Positions 17,547 to 27,166 of a DNA stretch of 64,000 nt are shown in pieces. Every line of letters begins with the position of its first letter. The stretch's first letter is position 1. The notes below the pieces were generated by a model. It was not told the DNA's origin and did not search any database. It saw nothing but the letters and a program-made list of their open reading frames with translations. Both the position numbers and the translations under genes were made by a program. The stretch is from Anaerolineae bacterium (GTDB lineage Bacteria > Chloroflexota > Anaerolineae > Aggregatilineales > Phototrophicaceae): NCBI GenBank assembly GCA_022843745.1, contig JALHNB010000005.1, positions 139,154-203,153 of the forward strand, given 5' to 3'.

Positions 17547-18002
17547 ATGTCCAAACTGCACTTTACCACAACTATCAATCGTCCGGTTGATGTGGTGTTT
17601 AGCCTGATTGCCGATTTGCCCAACTACAGTCAATGGCTGTCGCCCTCAAATCTGTTCGCCCAGACGATGCAGATTTCCGATAATCCCATCAAACTAGGAT
17701 CAACCTATCTGGACAAAGGACAAGCCAGCACCATGCAGGGCAAAATCACCGAATTTCAGCCGCCGACTCGTCTCACGTTTTTTCAAACGACGCAGTTCAA
17801 AATTCTGATATTTCCGGCTGGGCTGGATATTCAAATTCAGTATGTGCTGGAAAGAATCGAAAATGGTACGCGCGTCAATCGAAACACGACAGTCGATGCC
17901 AAAGGGGTCGCCCGCCTCGCACAGCCCGTTCTCATCAAGTCGATTAAAGCGGAAAATGAGCGCATTCTGGCGACTATGAAAGCCTATCTTGAGACGCAAT
18001 AA
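17547..18002 (+). CDS. SRPBCC-family protein (polyketide cyclase/START-like)
   Basis: 151 residues with the START-like ligand-pocket fold: an opening strand with INRPVDVVFSLIADLPNYSQWL, a middle with GSTYLDKGQ and GKITEFQPPTRLTFFQT, and a long C-terminal helix (LIKSIKAENERILATMKAYL). Such proteins bind or modify hydrophobic ligands. It follows the AT-rich gene by 24 bases but has the ordinary composition of the host. Confidence 0.8.
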   Translation: MSKLHFTTTINRPVDVVFSLIADLPNYSQWLSPSNLFAQTMQISDNPIKLGSTYLDKGQASTMQGKITEFQPPTRLTFFQTTQFKILIFPAGLDIQIQYVLERIENGTRVNRNTTVDAKGVARLAQPVLIKSIKAENERILATMKAYLETQ

Positions 18003-18019
18003 TCTAGGGCTTAGAGAAT

Positions 18020-19294
18020 TTATACGCTAATGTTGGAAGCCAACCGCGCGAGGTAAGTCTGGCCTTCGAAAATTTTGCGCGTTGCCTGTGCCTCGGCAAG
18101 TGCGGCTTCGCTCAACAGGCCGTAACGTTCGCGGGCAGCGGCAGCCATCCGCAGCGACCCTGCTACGACGATGAATTCCTCCGGCGCAGTGTAAGCCTGT
18201 TCCAGCGCATCCTCTAAATTCGGAATAATCTCGACCTTAGCATATTGAAATGAGGCCTGCTGGGGGAGCGTTTCCGGCTGGTTCGCCCGATGTCCTGGCG
18301 CGCGGGTGAGGACAATCTGAAATTGCGGCGAGTCGAAGGATGACAAATATTCGTGCGCCAATTTATCTTGTAGCATTCCGGCGATCATCCGCACGGGCTT
18401 CGATTCCCCGGCGAGTCGATCAATTTCATGACGCAAATAACGCCCCGCCGCTGGCGTATGCCCGCCGTCGATCAAAATAGTGCGTGTGCCGATTGTGATC
18501 GGCTCGAGTCGCCCCGGCAGGCCATCGAGCGTGAATCCCACTTTGGAAACCCGATCAGGAATGACACCGCGCTCGTGTAAATTTTGCCACGCAGCCAGCG
18601 CTAAAGAATTTTCCTGATTTTGATCGTCGATCTGCTCAAGCCGCGCGTGTTTGATTTCAGCTTCATGGCGTAATACACTATGTACTTCTTCGACTTGTTG
18701 GACGGATAAAGCATAGCCTTTTGGCTGAATGATGCCAGCTTTGTGCCACGCGATAGACTCCAACGAGCCGCCAAGCATCGCCATGTGTTCAGTTTCGATG
18801 CGTGTAAAAACAGCCAAAGAATTTTGAACCACATTCACCGCGTCAAATCGCCCACCCAGCCCGATTTCCAGCACCAGAATATCTGGCTTTTGCCGCGCGA
18901 ACCACCAGAAGGCCAGTGCGGTTGCCTGTTCAAAAGTGCTGTAAAGATGGTTAAAATGACGAGCCGCTTTGCGCACTGCCTGCACACCCTCAACAAAATC
19001 TGTTTCGGAGATCATGCTGTCGTTAAAGACAAAGCGTTCGCGAAAACTGTGCAGGTGAGGGCTGGTGTAGAGGCCAACGTTTAAACCATTGGTGCGCAGC
19101 AGTTGGGCGATCTGATGACAGATTGTGCCTTTACCACTTGAACCCGCTACCACAACAGCCGGGATACCCTGATGAGGACTGCCGAGTGCTTCCAGTAAAT
19201 CCGTCATTGAGCGCAGCGATTGGGGATAATCACCCGCGCGAATAGGCTGGCATAGGGTACTCAAAGCATCGAGATACAGGGTGGATAGGTTCAT
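18020..19294 (-). CDS. folC: Folylpolyglutamate synthase / dihydrofolate synthase
   Basis: 424 residues of the Mur-ligase-like family. The P-loop VAGSSGKGTICHQIA is at about residue 48. TSPHLHSFRERF and the metal/ATP region EIGLGGRFDAVN follow, then the IAWHKAGII motif with the Lys that is usually carbamylated, and the C-terminal-domain signature IDGGHTPAAGR. The enzyme adds glutamate to dihydropteroate or tetrahydrofolates with ATP. The usual DGAHN is GGHTP here, a mild variation. It is monocistronic and divergent from the CBS membrane protein gene. Confidence 0.9.
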   Translation of the reverse strand: MNLSTLYLDALSTLCQPIRAGDYPQSLRSMTDLLEALGSPHQGIPAVVVAGSSGKGTICHQIAQLLRTNGLNVGLYTSPHLHSFRERFVFNDSMISETDFVEGVQAVRKAARHFNHLYSTFEQATALAFWWFARQKPDILVLEIGLGGRFDAVNVVQNSLAVFTRIETEHMAMLGGSLESIAWHKAGIIQPKGYALSVQQVEEVHSVLRHEAEIKHARLEQIDDQNQENSLALAAWQNLHERGVIPDRVSKVGFTLDGLPGRLEPITIGTRTILIDGGHTPAAGRYLRHEIDRLAGESKPVRMIAGMLQDKLAHEYLSSFDSPQFQIVLTRAPGHRANQPETLPQQASFQYAKVEIIPNLEDALEQAYTAPEEFIVVAGSLRMAAAARERYGLLSEAALAEAQATRKIFEGQTYLARLASNISV

Positions 19295-19384
19295 CAGTGT
19301 ATCAAGTCAATCTGTAAGATACTGGGAGAGTAGAATTTTCGCCCAACTTTAACTTAATCTTAACGCCTGAAAATCGCAATAACC

Positions 19385-19414
19385 TTGCATACCATCCTCT
19401 AACTATAGTATACT
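19385..19414 (+). promoter_or_regulatory. Candidate promoter of the CorC/cdd/recO operon
   Basis: TTGCAT (19385-19390), 18-base spacer, TATACT (19409-19414). It would give a leader of about 165 bases before the start at 19588. I searched that leader for a magnesium riboswitch pattern and saw none. Confidence 0.5.
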
Positions 19415-19587
19415 GTTTATCATCAGTATCTTAATGCTGCAAGATTGTGTCCGAAGACCCAGACCACCCTCCTTCTTATAGACAGATATATACAAACTGT
19501 CAAACGATCCGGCTTCGAGAAATTAAACGAAGTGACGGCGTTTTGTGCTTCCTGGTGGCTGGACTAAGAAAAGGATTGTAAACGAAA

Positions 19588-20937
19588 TTGGACGACGACG
19601 CTTTATCGAGCGTGCTGGTTCTGCTGTTACTCATTTTACTCAAGGCGATCATTGTCCTGGCTTATACAGCCCTGACCAATATCCGCCAACCCATTTTTAA
19701 AGAACAGGCTGAAGCAGGCAACCCAAAGGCAAAGCGTGTTCTCAGCCTCAACGAGAACTTCACGCGGCTTACCATCACCTATCAGTTAAGCATGTTGTTG
19801 ATTCACGTTGCCATCGCGGCGATTGTGACTCTGGATGTGTCTGAACCTTTTGTCATTGCGAATGCGGGAACAGCCCCTGCCTTAATATACGCAGCGGTGC
19901 TGGCTGTGACGATCATTGTCGTCCTGCTGCTGGGCGATATTTTGCCAGAGTCGCTGGGAAGTGCCTACGCCGACAGCCTCGCACCACTGGGGGCGTACCC
20001 TATCGCGCTGCTCATGCTGGTGTTGAAGCCGATAATTTCGGTTATGACCGCGCTTGGCAAGCTTTTCGCGCAGATGTTTGGCAGCAAGGACATGGCGGCG
20101 GCTGTGACCGAAGAAGAGATCATGACGCTGGTTGATGCCGGGCAAAAAGAAGGCACGATTGAGCATGAAGAAAAAGAGATGATTTTCTCCGTGCTGCAAT
20201 TTGGCGAACTTCTTGCCTACGAAATCATGATCCCGCGCATGGATGTGGTGGCGTTGGACATTGACACGCCGTTTGAAGAAGCGCTGGCAAAATTCATCGA
20301 AACCGGACACTCACGCATTCCGGTTTATCGCGACAATATCGACAATATCGAAGGCTTGCTCTACGCCAAAGACCTTCTGACACTGTGGCACAACGGCACG
20401 CCAAAGCCAAAGTCGATCCGCGACCTGATGCGGAAAGCGCATTTCGTGCCGGAGAGCAAACGTGCCGATTTACTCCTACAGGATATGCAAGCCAGCAAAG
20501 TTCACATGGCGATTGTCGTGGATGAATATGGTGGGACGGCTGGCCTGCTGACGATTGAAGACCTGATCGAAGAAATCGTCGGCGATATCCAGGACGAATA
20601 TGACCTGCACGAAGAAGCCGAATATTCGCAGCAAGGCCCTGGCGAATACATGATTGACGGCGGCATGAACCTGAGTGATGTCAATGAATTACTCGAAATC
20701 CAACTGCCTACCGAGGACAGCAGCACGCTTGGCGGTTATATCTACAGTAAGCTGGGGCGGGTGCCGACGGTGGGCGAGGTGATTGATGATGACGAACACA
20801 ACCTCATGATTCGTATCGAGTCTGTTGATGGGCGGCGTATTCGCAAAGTTCACGTTATGATTAAGCCCGAACTGGAAGAAAAATCGCCGGAAGAAGATCG
20901 CGCTACTCAACCAGAAGAGGTCAGCGACAAAGTGTGA
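19588..20937 (+). CDS. CorC/HlyC-type membrane protein with CNNM domain and CBS pair
   Basis: 449 residues. Residues ~1-185 carry a CNNM/DUF21 membrane domain with about four helices, including GDILPESLGSAYAD. Residues ~190-330 carry the two CBS motifs (MIPRMDVVALDIDTPFEEAL with HSRIPVYRDN; FVPESKRADLLLQDMQASKVHMAIVVDEYGGTAGLLTIEDLIEEIVGDI). Residues ~340-420 form the CorC_HlyC domain. Family members take part in magnesium or cobalt handling. The start is a TTG; the ribosome binding site AAAGGA is about 12 bases upstream, slightly far. The gene overlaps cdd by four bases. Confidence 0.9.
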   Translation: MDDDALSSVLVLLLLILLKAIIVLAYTALTNIRQPIFKEQAEAGNPKAKRVLSLNENFTRLTITYQLSMLLIHVAIAAIVTLDVSEPFVIANAGTAPALIYAAVLAVTIIVVLLLGDILPESLGSAYADSLAPLGAYPIALLMLVLKPIISVMTALGKLFAQMFGSKDMAAAVTEEEIMTLVDAGQKEGTIEHEEKEMIFSVLQFGELLAYEIMIPRMDVVALDIDTPFEEALAKFIETGHSRIPVYRDNIDNIEGLLYAKDLLTLWHNGTPKPKSIRDLMRKAHFVPESKRADLLLQDMQASKVHMAIVVDEYGGTAGLLTIEDLIEEIVGDIQDEYDLHEEAEYSQQGPGEYMIDGGMNLSDVNELLEIQLPTEDSSTLGGYIYSKLGRVPTVGEVIDDDEHNLMIRIESVDGRRIRKVHVMIKPELEEKSPEEDRATQPEEVSDKV

Positions 20938-21347
20938 CGACAACATTACCGATCACCGATGTGAAAACGCTCGTTGAGACAGCCATAAAAGCCGCGCACC
21001 ATGCCTATGTCCCCTATTCGCATTATCGTGTGGGGGCGGCTTTGCGCACGGTTGATGGCACAATTTATGGTGGCTGTAACGTCGAAAATGCAGCCTATCC
21101 AGCGACTATTTGCGCCGAGCGTACCGCATTGGTGAAAGCCGTCAGCGAAGGACAGCGCCAATTTGAGGCGATAGTCGTCGTGACGCGCAACGGTGGTTTT
21201 CCTTGCGGAACCTGCCGCCAGATGCTCTACGAATTTTCCCCCCATCTGCGCGTTATCATCGCTGATCTGAGTGGTAAAATCCTTCATGATGAGCGCCTGT
21301 CCGATTTGCTGCCATATGGCTTTGGCCCATCTGAATTGAGCAAATAA
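20934..21347 (+). CDS. cdd: Cytidine deaminase
   Basis: 137 residues, the length of the small tetrameric enzymes. The zinc site is complete: CNVENAAYPATICAERTAL gives the Cys-Ala-Glu with the catalytic Glu, and PCGTCRQ gives the two further Cys. It deaminates cytidine and deoxycytidine to (deoxy)uridine in pyrimidine salvage. It starts at a GTG within the overlap GTGTGA-type junction with the preceding gene and is followed three bases later by recO. Confidence 0.95.
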   Translation: MTTTLPITDVKTLVETAIKAAHHAYVPYSHYRVGAALRTVDGTIYGGCNVENAAYPATICAERTALVKAVSEGQRQFEAIVVVTRNGGFPCGTCRQMLYEFSPHLRVIIADLSGKILHDERLSDLLPYGFGPSELSK

Positions 21348-21350
21348 GCC

Positions 21351-22118
21351 GTGCCGCGCCAGGAACATTCCTTCCGAACCGAAGCGATTATCGTGAAGCG
21401 TCGCGATTTTGGCGAAGCGGATCGCCTGTTGACGATTATCACGCCGACACATGGCAAGCTGGATGTGATCGCCAAAGGTGCGCGTAAAGCGACCAGCACC
21501 AAAACCGGACATGTCGAATTATTCACCCGCGCCGACATGCTGATTCATACCGGGCGGGATTTGGGTATCGCGGTACAGGCCGAAATGATCGCGCCCTATC
21601 TCGAACTGCGCGAAGATTTGCAGCGTGGCGCTTACGCCAGCTATGTCGCCGAACTGCTGGATCGCTTCACTGCCGAGGGTATGGACGACATGGCGAGTGT
21701 TTTCCAGCTTGTTGATGAGACTCTGAATCGTCTGTGTACCGACGATGATCCCCGACTGGCTGTCCGCTATTATGAGATTCGCCTGCTCGATCTGGTAGGC
21801 TTCCGCCCCGAACTGAATGAGTGCGTCATCAGCCGCGAGAAAATTGAGCCAGAAGATCAATATTTTAGCTATGCGGGTGGCGGTGTTGTCCGGCCTTCGT
21901 ATGCCGAGCAGACCATCGCCCTTGCCCCCATTTCGATGGTGACGCTCAAAGTGATGCGCCATATGCAGCGCAGTCCTTATAGCCACGTAAAAACGCTGGC
22001 AATTTCACCAAAACTGCACGATGATATTGAACGCATATTGCTCGGATACATCACCTATGTCCTCGAACGCAAACTGCAAAGTGTAGACTTCATCCGCCGC
22101 ATTCGCCGTCAATATTAG
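21351..22118 (+). CDS. recO: DNA repair protein RecO
   Basis: 255 residues starting at GTG. The N-terminal OB-fold is recognisable (RTEAIIVKRRDFGEADRLLTIITPTHGKLDVIAKGARK), then a helical domain with YYEIRLLDLVGFRPEL. RecO loads RecA on SSB-coated single strands with RecR in the RecF pathway. The four-Cys zinc motif of many RecO proteins is absent; only one Cys remains near residue 158. It is the third gene of the operon, and its terminal 24 coding bases are inside a tandem duplication. Confidence 0.9.
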   Translation: MPRQEHSFRTEAIIVKRRDFGEADRLLTIITPTHGKLDVIAKGARKATSTKTGHVELFTRADMLIHTGRDLGIAVQAEMIAPYLELREDLQRGAYASYVAELLDRFTAEGMDDMASVFQLVDETLNRLCTDDDPRLAVRYYEIRLLDLVGFRPELNECVISREKIEPEDQYFSYAGGGVVRPSYAEQTIALAPISMVTLKVMRHMQRSPYSHVKTLAISPKLHDDIERILLGYITYVLERKLQSVDFIRRIRRQY

Positions 22119-22158
22119 CCTGCTTACGCCGCATTCGTCGCCAATATTAACCTGCTTA
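22095..22158 (+). repeat. 32-bp tandem duplication of the recO end
   Basis: Unit 1 (22095-22126) contains the last recO codons and TAG stop; unit 2 (22127-22158) follows without a gap and differs at three positions. Both begin CGCCGCATTCG and end CCTGCTTA. Confidence 0.85.
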
Positions 22159-22260
22159 AACAAAACAATATCGTTATTGTACGTTGTGGATAATGCTTTT
22201 TATGAATCGCGTGATAGACTAATACACTTAAGAATATTGTTTCTTTTTTTGAGGTAGAGC

Positions 22261-24972
22261 GTGGCTGATACGCTTGATCGTGTCATCTTTGGCAAATCTG
22301 ACCAACCCCTGGTGATGACCGATAATCTCACGGCGGAAGATTTGACGCTGTGGCGCAGCCTGGTCACGCTGGAGCCGATGAATCCACCACTGGAGTCCGA
22401 GGCCGTAGGGATATTCACTGGGCCGGGGCGCAATTTCATCCTGGCACGGGCGCATAACCAGGACGATGCTCCCGATTCAGCCGTCTACGAATACATTCTG
22501 CTGCCGCGTAAACTCGCTCAATCGGCGGCAGGCAAGCTTGAACCCCTCCTGTCATTGGTCGCAGCACCCAACTCCCTTCAGGTCGAATCTGCGGATAGTT
22601 TTGTGGATATGCCTCCGCTTTTGCCGCTGTCGTTAGAGGAACGGATCGCGCGTTTTCAGGTGTTGTTGAGCGATTATGCCCAGGGTAAATTTTCTGTGGT
22701 ATTGTCGCTGCTCGGCGCTGCCCTTGATGAACGGCGTTTACTGCTGCGGGCGTTTACGGGTGATTGGCGCTCCCGAGTCGCTTTGGTGCAGGGACTTATG
22801 GCTTTGTTGCCTGCTGCTGCCCGGCCTGAAATTACTTTCTCAACGCACACACTTGACCCGAATCCTGCCCACACGCGCGTGATTTTTTCCGACACTGATG
22901 GAGAAACGGTGCGCCATGTGGCGGATTGGTCAACAAACTCGTTCCCTGAAAACCTGGAATTTCCTTATATGGCAATGCTGGCGAAGTTGTGGCGGGGGCG
23001 TGAGACAGATTTTATTCAAGCGCTGGCGGAAATCGAACCGTTAGCGGATGCGCTGTTACCTGGCACAGATTTGAAAGAGGGCTTAAGCAAGGTGGCCGAG
23101 CAAGTCGAACTCAATAATCGCGTTCTGGCTGGGGAAGAAGTGCCATCTGCCACGCTCAAACAGGCGTTGACAAGTAATGCTCCAATTTCGCCGGATTTGC
23201 GCCGCCTCTACACCGAGCATTTGCTCCGACAAGCGCTCGACGCGCGTGATACCGAGGCCGCGCTCATCGTTTCACTGGAGATGGATGCAGACCCGGTACT
23301 CGACGAGAGTCTGAACCAGATATTGACCGAAGCGCTTGAAACGCAGCCCGATTCAGTCTACGTTTTTATCCGAACCCGGCTCAACGACGCGATGGAAACC
23401 GACCCCCGCTGGCTGGAACGCTTGAAATCGGCGGCGTTGCATTCACTCAGAGTGGCAATCAATGACGCGGATACCGAAACGATTGTCAATTGGCTCAAGT
23501 TGATTTCTCGCGAACCGGCAGCTTATCAACTCAGCGAAGTGCTGCACGAGGGTATTTTGTCATCACAGGCACGGGCGCATCAGGACAGCGAGCTGGCGCG
23601 TCAACTGCTTTTGTTATCCGTGAAGCGCGACCCAAACACGCTGGATACCCTGCTCAATGACTCTGAGCTGTTGGCAGTCATGCCCGATAATATGGGGAAG
23701 GTGCTGCGCGATCATGCCGGACAGCCGCTACTCACGTTTCAGCAGCGTGGGCCGGAAATGTTTCTCGTCGCGATGGCACGGTCAGCACGCCTCGGTGTAG
23801 CGGCGCACTTTACGCCGGAAATCATCGAGCAAATCTGGAAATTGTACCTGGCGGGTCAGAATTTCAATCTGCCCGAACATTACCGCCCTGAAAGCATTAT
23901 TCAGCAGTGGGCAAGCCGGGGCGCGGAATGGTTGGGAGTGGACGCGCTGGAGAATATTTTACGCCTGATGCTGGCGGATGGCCGCGACGAGTTGTTTTAT
24001 CAGCTTGCCGATCATCTGGCAGAGCATGATATGCTGGTTTCGCTGCTGGCGACGGTTCTCCACAACAGCCAACGCGGTGTCAACGATTTGCTGCTGCTTG
24101 TCAGCCACATCACGTCGGCGGGTGAAATTACCCTGCAACAAGCCGCCGATACCTATATCGAACTGCTCAATTTGCGTGAATGGCGACAGGCCGCGATGCC
24201 ATTGACTGAGCAGCTTTCCCGCTTGATTCAGCAGCATCCTGATCTGGACATCGCACAGCCCACGGTTTGGAATTTGCTGGATGTGGCTGCGAAGTCGAAG
24301 TCTGAAATGGTCGCGCGAGTCGCAGCCAGGCAGTTGTTTAATGATATTGATCAGAATACGGATGATGAAGCCGAATTGATCGAACTGATGGCGCGGCTGT
24401 TCGATCAATTGCAATGGAGTGGCAGTGTGCGCCAGTATGTCCTGAATTGGTGGCGCGATTATGTTCGTCGTCAACCGGTTCTCCGATTGGGACGCATCGA
24501 CAAACCGCTCGAAGGCAAACGTGCGCTTGAAGAATTTCACAATATTCTGGAAACGACTCTGGCTTTTCGCCGAATGCTGGGTAAGCGTTCGTTGCAGGAC
24601 TTTGCAAAAGCACTGGATACGGCTTTTTCGGTATTGGAAGACCTCGCTGAGTCATTCGATCCTTCCCCCAAACGTGCGCTGAATTTTGATGAGGGGACAA
24701 TCCGCGCGGAATTAAACGCCCGCACAACCGAGCTTTCCGACCAGGAGCGTCAAATCCTGGCGAAAAATTTTAAAGAACTGGCGCAGCTTATCGGGGATAT
24801 GGGCGATCATCGTAGCAAAGCTAACCTGATGCGCCGGGGCGAAAATATTGATCGCCAACTGATGACAGGTGAGCAGGCGCCTGCCAGCGCTGTTGACGCG
24901 ATGAAATGGATGTCCGGCTATCTCGATGGTGTGCAGGACAAATCTGATGACGAAGACGACAAGAAAAATTGA
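22261..24972 (+). CDS. Large unknown protein, possible GTPase-associated adaptor-type N-terminus
   Basis: 903 residues, starting at GTG after GAGGTAGAGC. There is no signal peptide, membrane helix or enzyme motif. Residues ~1-270 include LLPAAARPEITFSTHTLD followed by THTRVIFSD; this pattern is reminiscent of the GAP1-N domains found in GTPase-associated proteins, but the match is weak. Residues ~270-900 look like helical repeats (many LLxxLL and ALETQPDSVYVF, REWRQAAMPLTEQL-type segments), suited to protein-protein contacts. The acidic/basic tail ends KSDDEDDKKN. It stands alone between recO and a minus-strand gene, so context gives no partner. Confidence 0.7.
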   Translation: MADTLDRVIFGKSDQPLVMTDNLTAEDLTLWRSLVTLEPMNPPLESEAVGIFTGPGRNFILARAHNQDDAPDSAVYEYILLPRKLAQSAAGKLEPLLSLVAAPNSLQVESADSFVDMPPLLPLSLEERIARFQVLLSDYAQGKFSVVLSLLGAALDERRLLLRAFTGDWRSRVALVQGLMALLPAAARPEITFSTHTLDPNPAHTRVIFSDTDGETVRHVADWSTNSFPENLEFPYMAMLAKLWRGRETDFIQALAEIEPLADALLPGTDLKEGLSKVAEQVELNNRVLAGEEVPSATLKQALTSNAPISPDLRRLYTEHLLRQALDARDTEAALIVSLEMDADPVLDESLNQILTEALETQPDSVYVFIRTRLNDAMETDPRWLERLKSAALHSLRVAINDADTETIVNWLKLISREPAAYQLSEVLHEGILSSQARAHQDSELARQLLLLSVKRDPNTLDTLLNDSELLAVMPDNMGKVLRDHAGQPLLTFQQRGPEMFLVAMARSARLGVAAHFTPEIIEQIWKLYLAGQNFNLPEHYRPESIIQQWASRGAEWLGVDALENILRLMLADGRDELFYQLADHLAEHDMLVSLLATVLHNSQRGVNDLLLLVSHITSAGEITLQQAADTYIELLNLREWRQAAMPLTEQLSRLIQQHPDLDIAQPTVWNLLDVAAKSKSEMVARVAARQLFNDIDQNTDDEAELIELMARLFDQLQWSGSVRQYVLNWWRDYVRRQPVLRLGRIDKPLEGKRALEEFHNILETTLAFRRMLGKRSLQDFAKALDTAFSVLEDLAESFDPSPKRALNFDEGTIRAELNARTTELSDQERQILAKNFKELAQLIGDMGDHRSKANLMRRGENIDRQLMTGEQAPASAVDAMKWMSGYLDGVQDKSDDEDDKKN

Positions 24973-25015
24973 GCCGTAATCTGAAACTCGAAGCCCCTAC
25001 CGGTTAGCACCCTAT

Positions 25016-25816
25016 TCACTCGTTAATTTTCTCCGCCAAGTTCACCAGATGATCCTCTTCTTCGCGGATACCCTCGTTTAAACGTGCCGCCGCTTGCAAT
25101 GGAATCCATGCCTGTACCTCATCACGCGCCAATGGCTGAATCTGGGCATATCTTCGGAGATAGGCCGTATAAAAAATTCGGCGAAAGATCGTGAAAATGG
25201 TGTGGTCAGCCGCGCTCAAATTGGAAGGCAGCGCGGATTGGGTCAGCAGAAGGGTTGTTCGGGCAATATCGGCAGTTGGATTGCCCCGGTTAGAATCCGT
25301 CCAGTCAATCACCATCAAGCCATGTGGTGACATCAGGACATTATCGGGGTGAAAATCGCCATGACAAATGCTGTTACCCTCCGGCAGTGTCTCCAGTCGC
25401 TTGCACAGCCGTTTTTTGACCGTATCGCTTAATCGCGGTGCTTGCAGGATTCGGCGCTCAATCCGTTCACGTTGAGAGGGCAATGCTGGTGCGCTGCGCT
25501 GGTGCATGGCGGCGTGAACTTCCGCGAACTGCCGCGCAAAATGGATGATTAACCAGGGCTGCTTTTGCATCTGCTTGAGCATCGACACGCCCTGGACATA
25601 TTCGTAAAGGATACCGCGTCGCCCGTTCACTTCCACAACGCCACCAAATGCAGGCGCGTTTATGTCCGCCTCCGTGACGATTTGTGCGATGCGGGCTTCA
25701 TAATCGACATTTTCAGGCGGTATTTCGGCGCGAAACAGCTTAAGAACCTGATGATCGCCCCAGGTATAAATTTCGGCGGTTCGCCCTTCGCCGATTCGCG
25801 CACCAATCGAGGTCAT
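25016..25816 (-). CDS. Aminoglycoside phosphotransferase/choline kinase-like protein
   Basis: 266 residues of the APH-type kinase fold. A glycine-rich start (IGARIGEGRTAEIYTWGDHQVLKLF) includes the ATP-binding Lys. The catalytic loop CHGDFHPDNVLM is at about residue 155, and the metal-binding VIDWTDSNRG follows. These small kinases phosphorylate hydroxyls of antibiotics, sugars or amino alcohols; the substrate cannot be predicted and resistance should not be assumed. Confidence 0.85.
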   Translation of the reverse strand: MTSIGARIGEGRTAEIYTWGDHQVLKLFRAEIPPENVDYEARIAQIVTEADINAPAFGGVVEVNGRRGILYEYVQGVSMLKQMQKQPWLIIHFARQFAEVHAAMHQRSAPALPSQRERIERRILQAPRLSDTVKKRLCKRLETLPEGNSICHGDFHPDNVLMSPHGLMVIDWTDSNRGNPTADIARTTLLLTQSALPSNLSAADHTIFTIFRRIFYTAYLRRYAQIQPLARDEVQAWIPLQAAARLNEGIREEEDHLVNLAEKINE

Positions 25817-25849
25817 TACTAAACCTGAAAAGCCTATCCCAAACTCTGT

Positions 25850-26428
25850 TTACTTAGGTGGGAGTTCGTCCTGGGGAATATTTTTCAGAAGGCGATTTTC
25901 GACATCGCGTGGGGAGATTTGTGGCGACTCGATGCCCCAGGGAATGTTAATATCCGGGTCATTCCAGGCGACACCGCGCTCATCCTTGCCGCCATCATAG
26001 TAATTATTGACGAGGTAAGTCAGCGTCACATCGGTGAGTGCCAGAAAGCCGTGTGCCACACCAATTGGGATGAACACACCAACATTATTCGTATCGCCAA
26101 TTTCCAGGGTTTCGACAGCGCGATAGGTGGGCGATGACGGGCGCAGGTCAACCATGCCTACACGCACAACCCCGCGTGATACATACCAGTAGTCGATCTG
26201 GTGATGATGATAATGCAGGCCGCGCAGCACATCTTTTTTGCTGTCGGAACGGTTGCTCTGCATCCGATCCCAGTTAATCCAGGGGAACCATTCGCGTCGG
26301 AAGGTTTCCATAAATTGGCCGCGTTCATCGGCGTAGGCTTTAATCGGTACGGTGTAAACGCCGTTAATGTGGCGTGAAGGGCGGGTCGGTGAAACGAGTT
26401 TGAGTGTTGGCTGGTCGGTTAAAGACAC
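25850..26428 (-). CDS. dTDP-4-dehydrorhamnose 3,5-epimerase-like (RmlC family) protein
   Basis: 192 residues, RmlC cupin fold. Visible family features are DERGQFMETFRREWFP at the front, the catalytic-His segment VLRGLHYHHHQIDYWYVSRG, FIPIGVAHGFLAL, and the late Tyr region TYLVNNYYD, with NDPDINIPWG near the end. The family epimerises dTDP-4-keto-6-deoxyglucose in dTDP-rhamnose synthesis. No rmlA, rmlB or rmlD lies next to it, so it may serve another nucleotide sugar. Confidence 0.8.
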   Translation of the reverse strand: MSLTDQPTLKLVSPTRPSRHINGVYTVPIKAYADERGQFMETFRREWFPWINWDRMQSNRSDSKKDVLRGLHYHHHQIDYWYVSRGVVRVGMVDLRPSSPTYRAVETLEIGDTNNVGVFIPIGVAHGFLALTDVTLTYLVNNYYDGGKDERGVAWNDPDINIPWGIESPQISPRDVENRLLKNIPQDELPPK

Positions 26429-26526
26429 GGGTTCTAACTCCGTTGAACTGGATAACTAATTGAAATTATAACTCTAATCAATCACCTTAGCCTTGCCAGT
26501 ACCTAACGATATTTTACAGATGCGTA

Positions 26527-27015
26527 TCAATATCGCAGCTTAATTCGCAAGTAGAGTACCGGCTCGGTGTCGCTGGTGATCGTCTGTGTGTGGCTATCCA
26601 CAAATCCCAGGCGGCGATAAAGCGCGATTGCGCCTGTGTTGCTGGTAAACGCGCCGATTTCAATACATTCAGCATTCATCTCCTGGGCGGAGCGTGTCAG
26701 ATATTGAATTATGGCTGTCCCGATGCCACGTCCCCGGTAATCAGGTGTGACGATCAGATCGCTGATTTCGCCACAGCGCGGCCACAGTGTAAATTGACCA
26801 TAACCGTGTATCATGCCAGCATTGCCAACAGCGACGATGCTCAAACCACGCCCTTGAGAGGCATTCTGGCGAGCGCGTGTGATAAAACGATAAACCGATT
26901 CGAATGTGCGTTCCGGCCAGCAGGTCGTGCGCAGGCTGCTGGCATCCGTCAAGCGTACCAGACGAAGGGGTATCTTCGGGTTTGGGGGGTGTAATGCAAG
27001 CGGAATTTCGACCAT
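26527..27015 (-). CDS. GNAT-family N-acetyltransferase
   Basis: 162 residues. The acetyl-CoA pyrophosphate loop is clear: YRGRGIGTAIIQYLTRSAQ (about 95-113), preceded by the strand EISDLIVTPD and followed by IGAFTSNTGAIALYRRLGFVDS, the usual C-terminal block. Substrate unknown. It is monocistronic on the minus strand with a divergent secreted-protein gene upstream. Confidence 0.88.
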   Translation of the reverse strand: MVEIPLALHPPNPKIPLRLVRLTDASSLRTTCWPERTFESVYRFITRARQNASQGRGLSIVAVGNAGMIHGYGQFTLWPRCGEISDLIVTPDYRGRGIGTAIIQYLTRSAQEMNAECIEIGAFTSNTGAIALYRRLGFVDSHTQTITSDTEPVLYLRIKLRY

Positions 27016-27166
27016 GACTATAGTATATAAGAAGTATGCTTTGCAAGTGTAGAGTCATTTAGTAGATGCGCTGTCTCTGGAAGCAAAGTTGAAATATCAT
27101 GGTGTTAGAGCAAAAATTTGATCCTATTTGTGGTATTTAGCGTGAGTTGTTGGGAGAATAAAACTG

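Noticed and set aside
19415..19587. Magnesium riboswitch in the leader of the CorC-type gene
   Set aside because: No M-box or mgtE-like conserved core was recognisable by eye.
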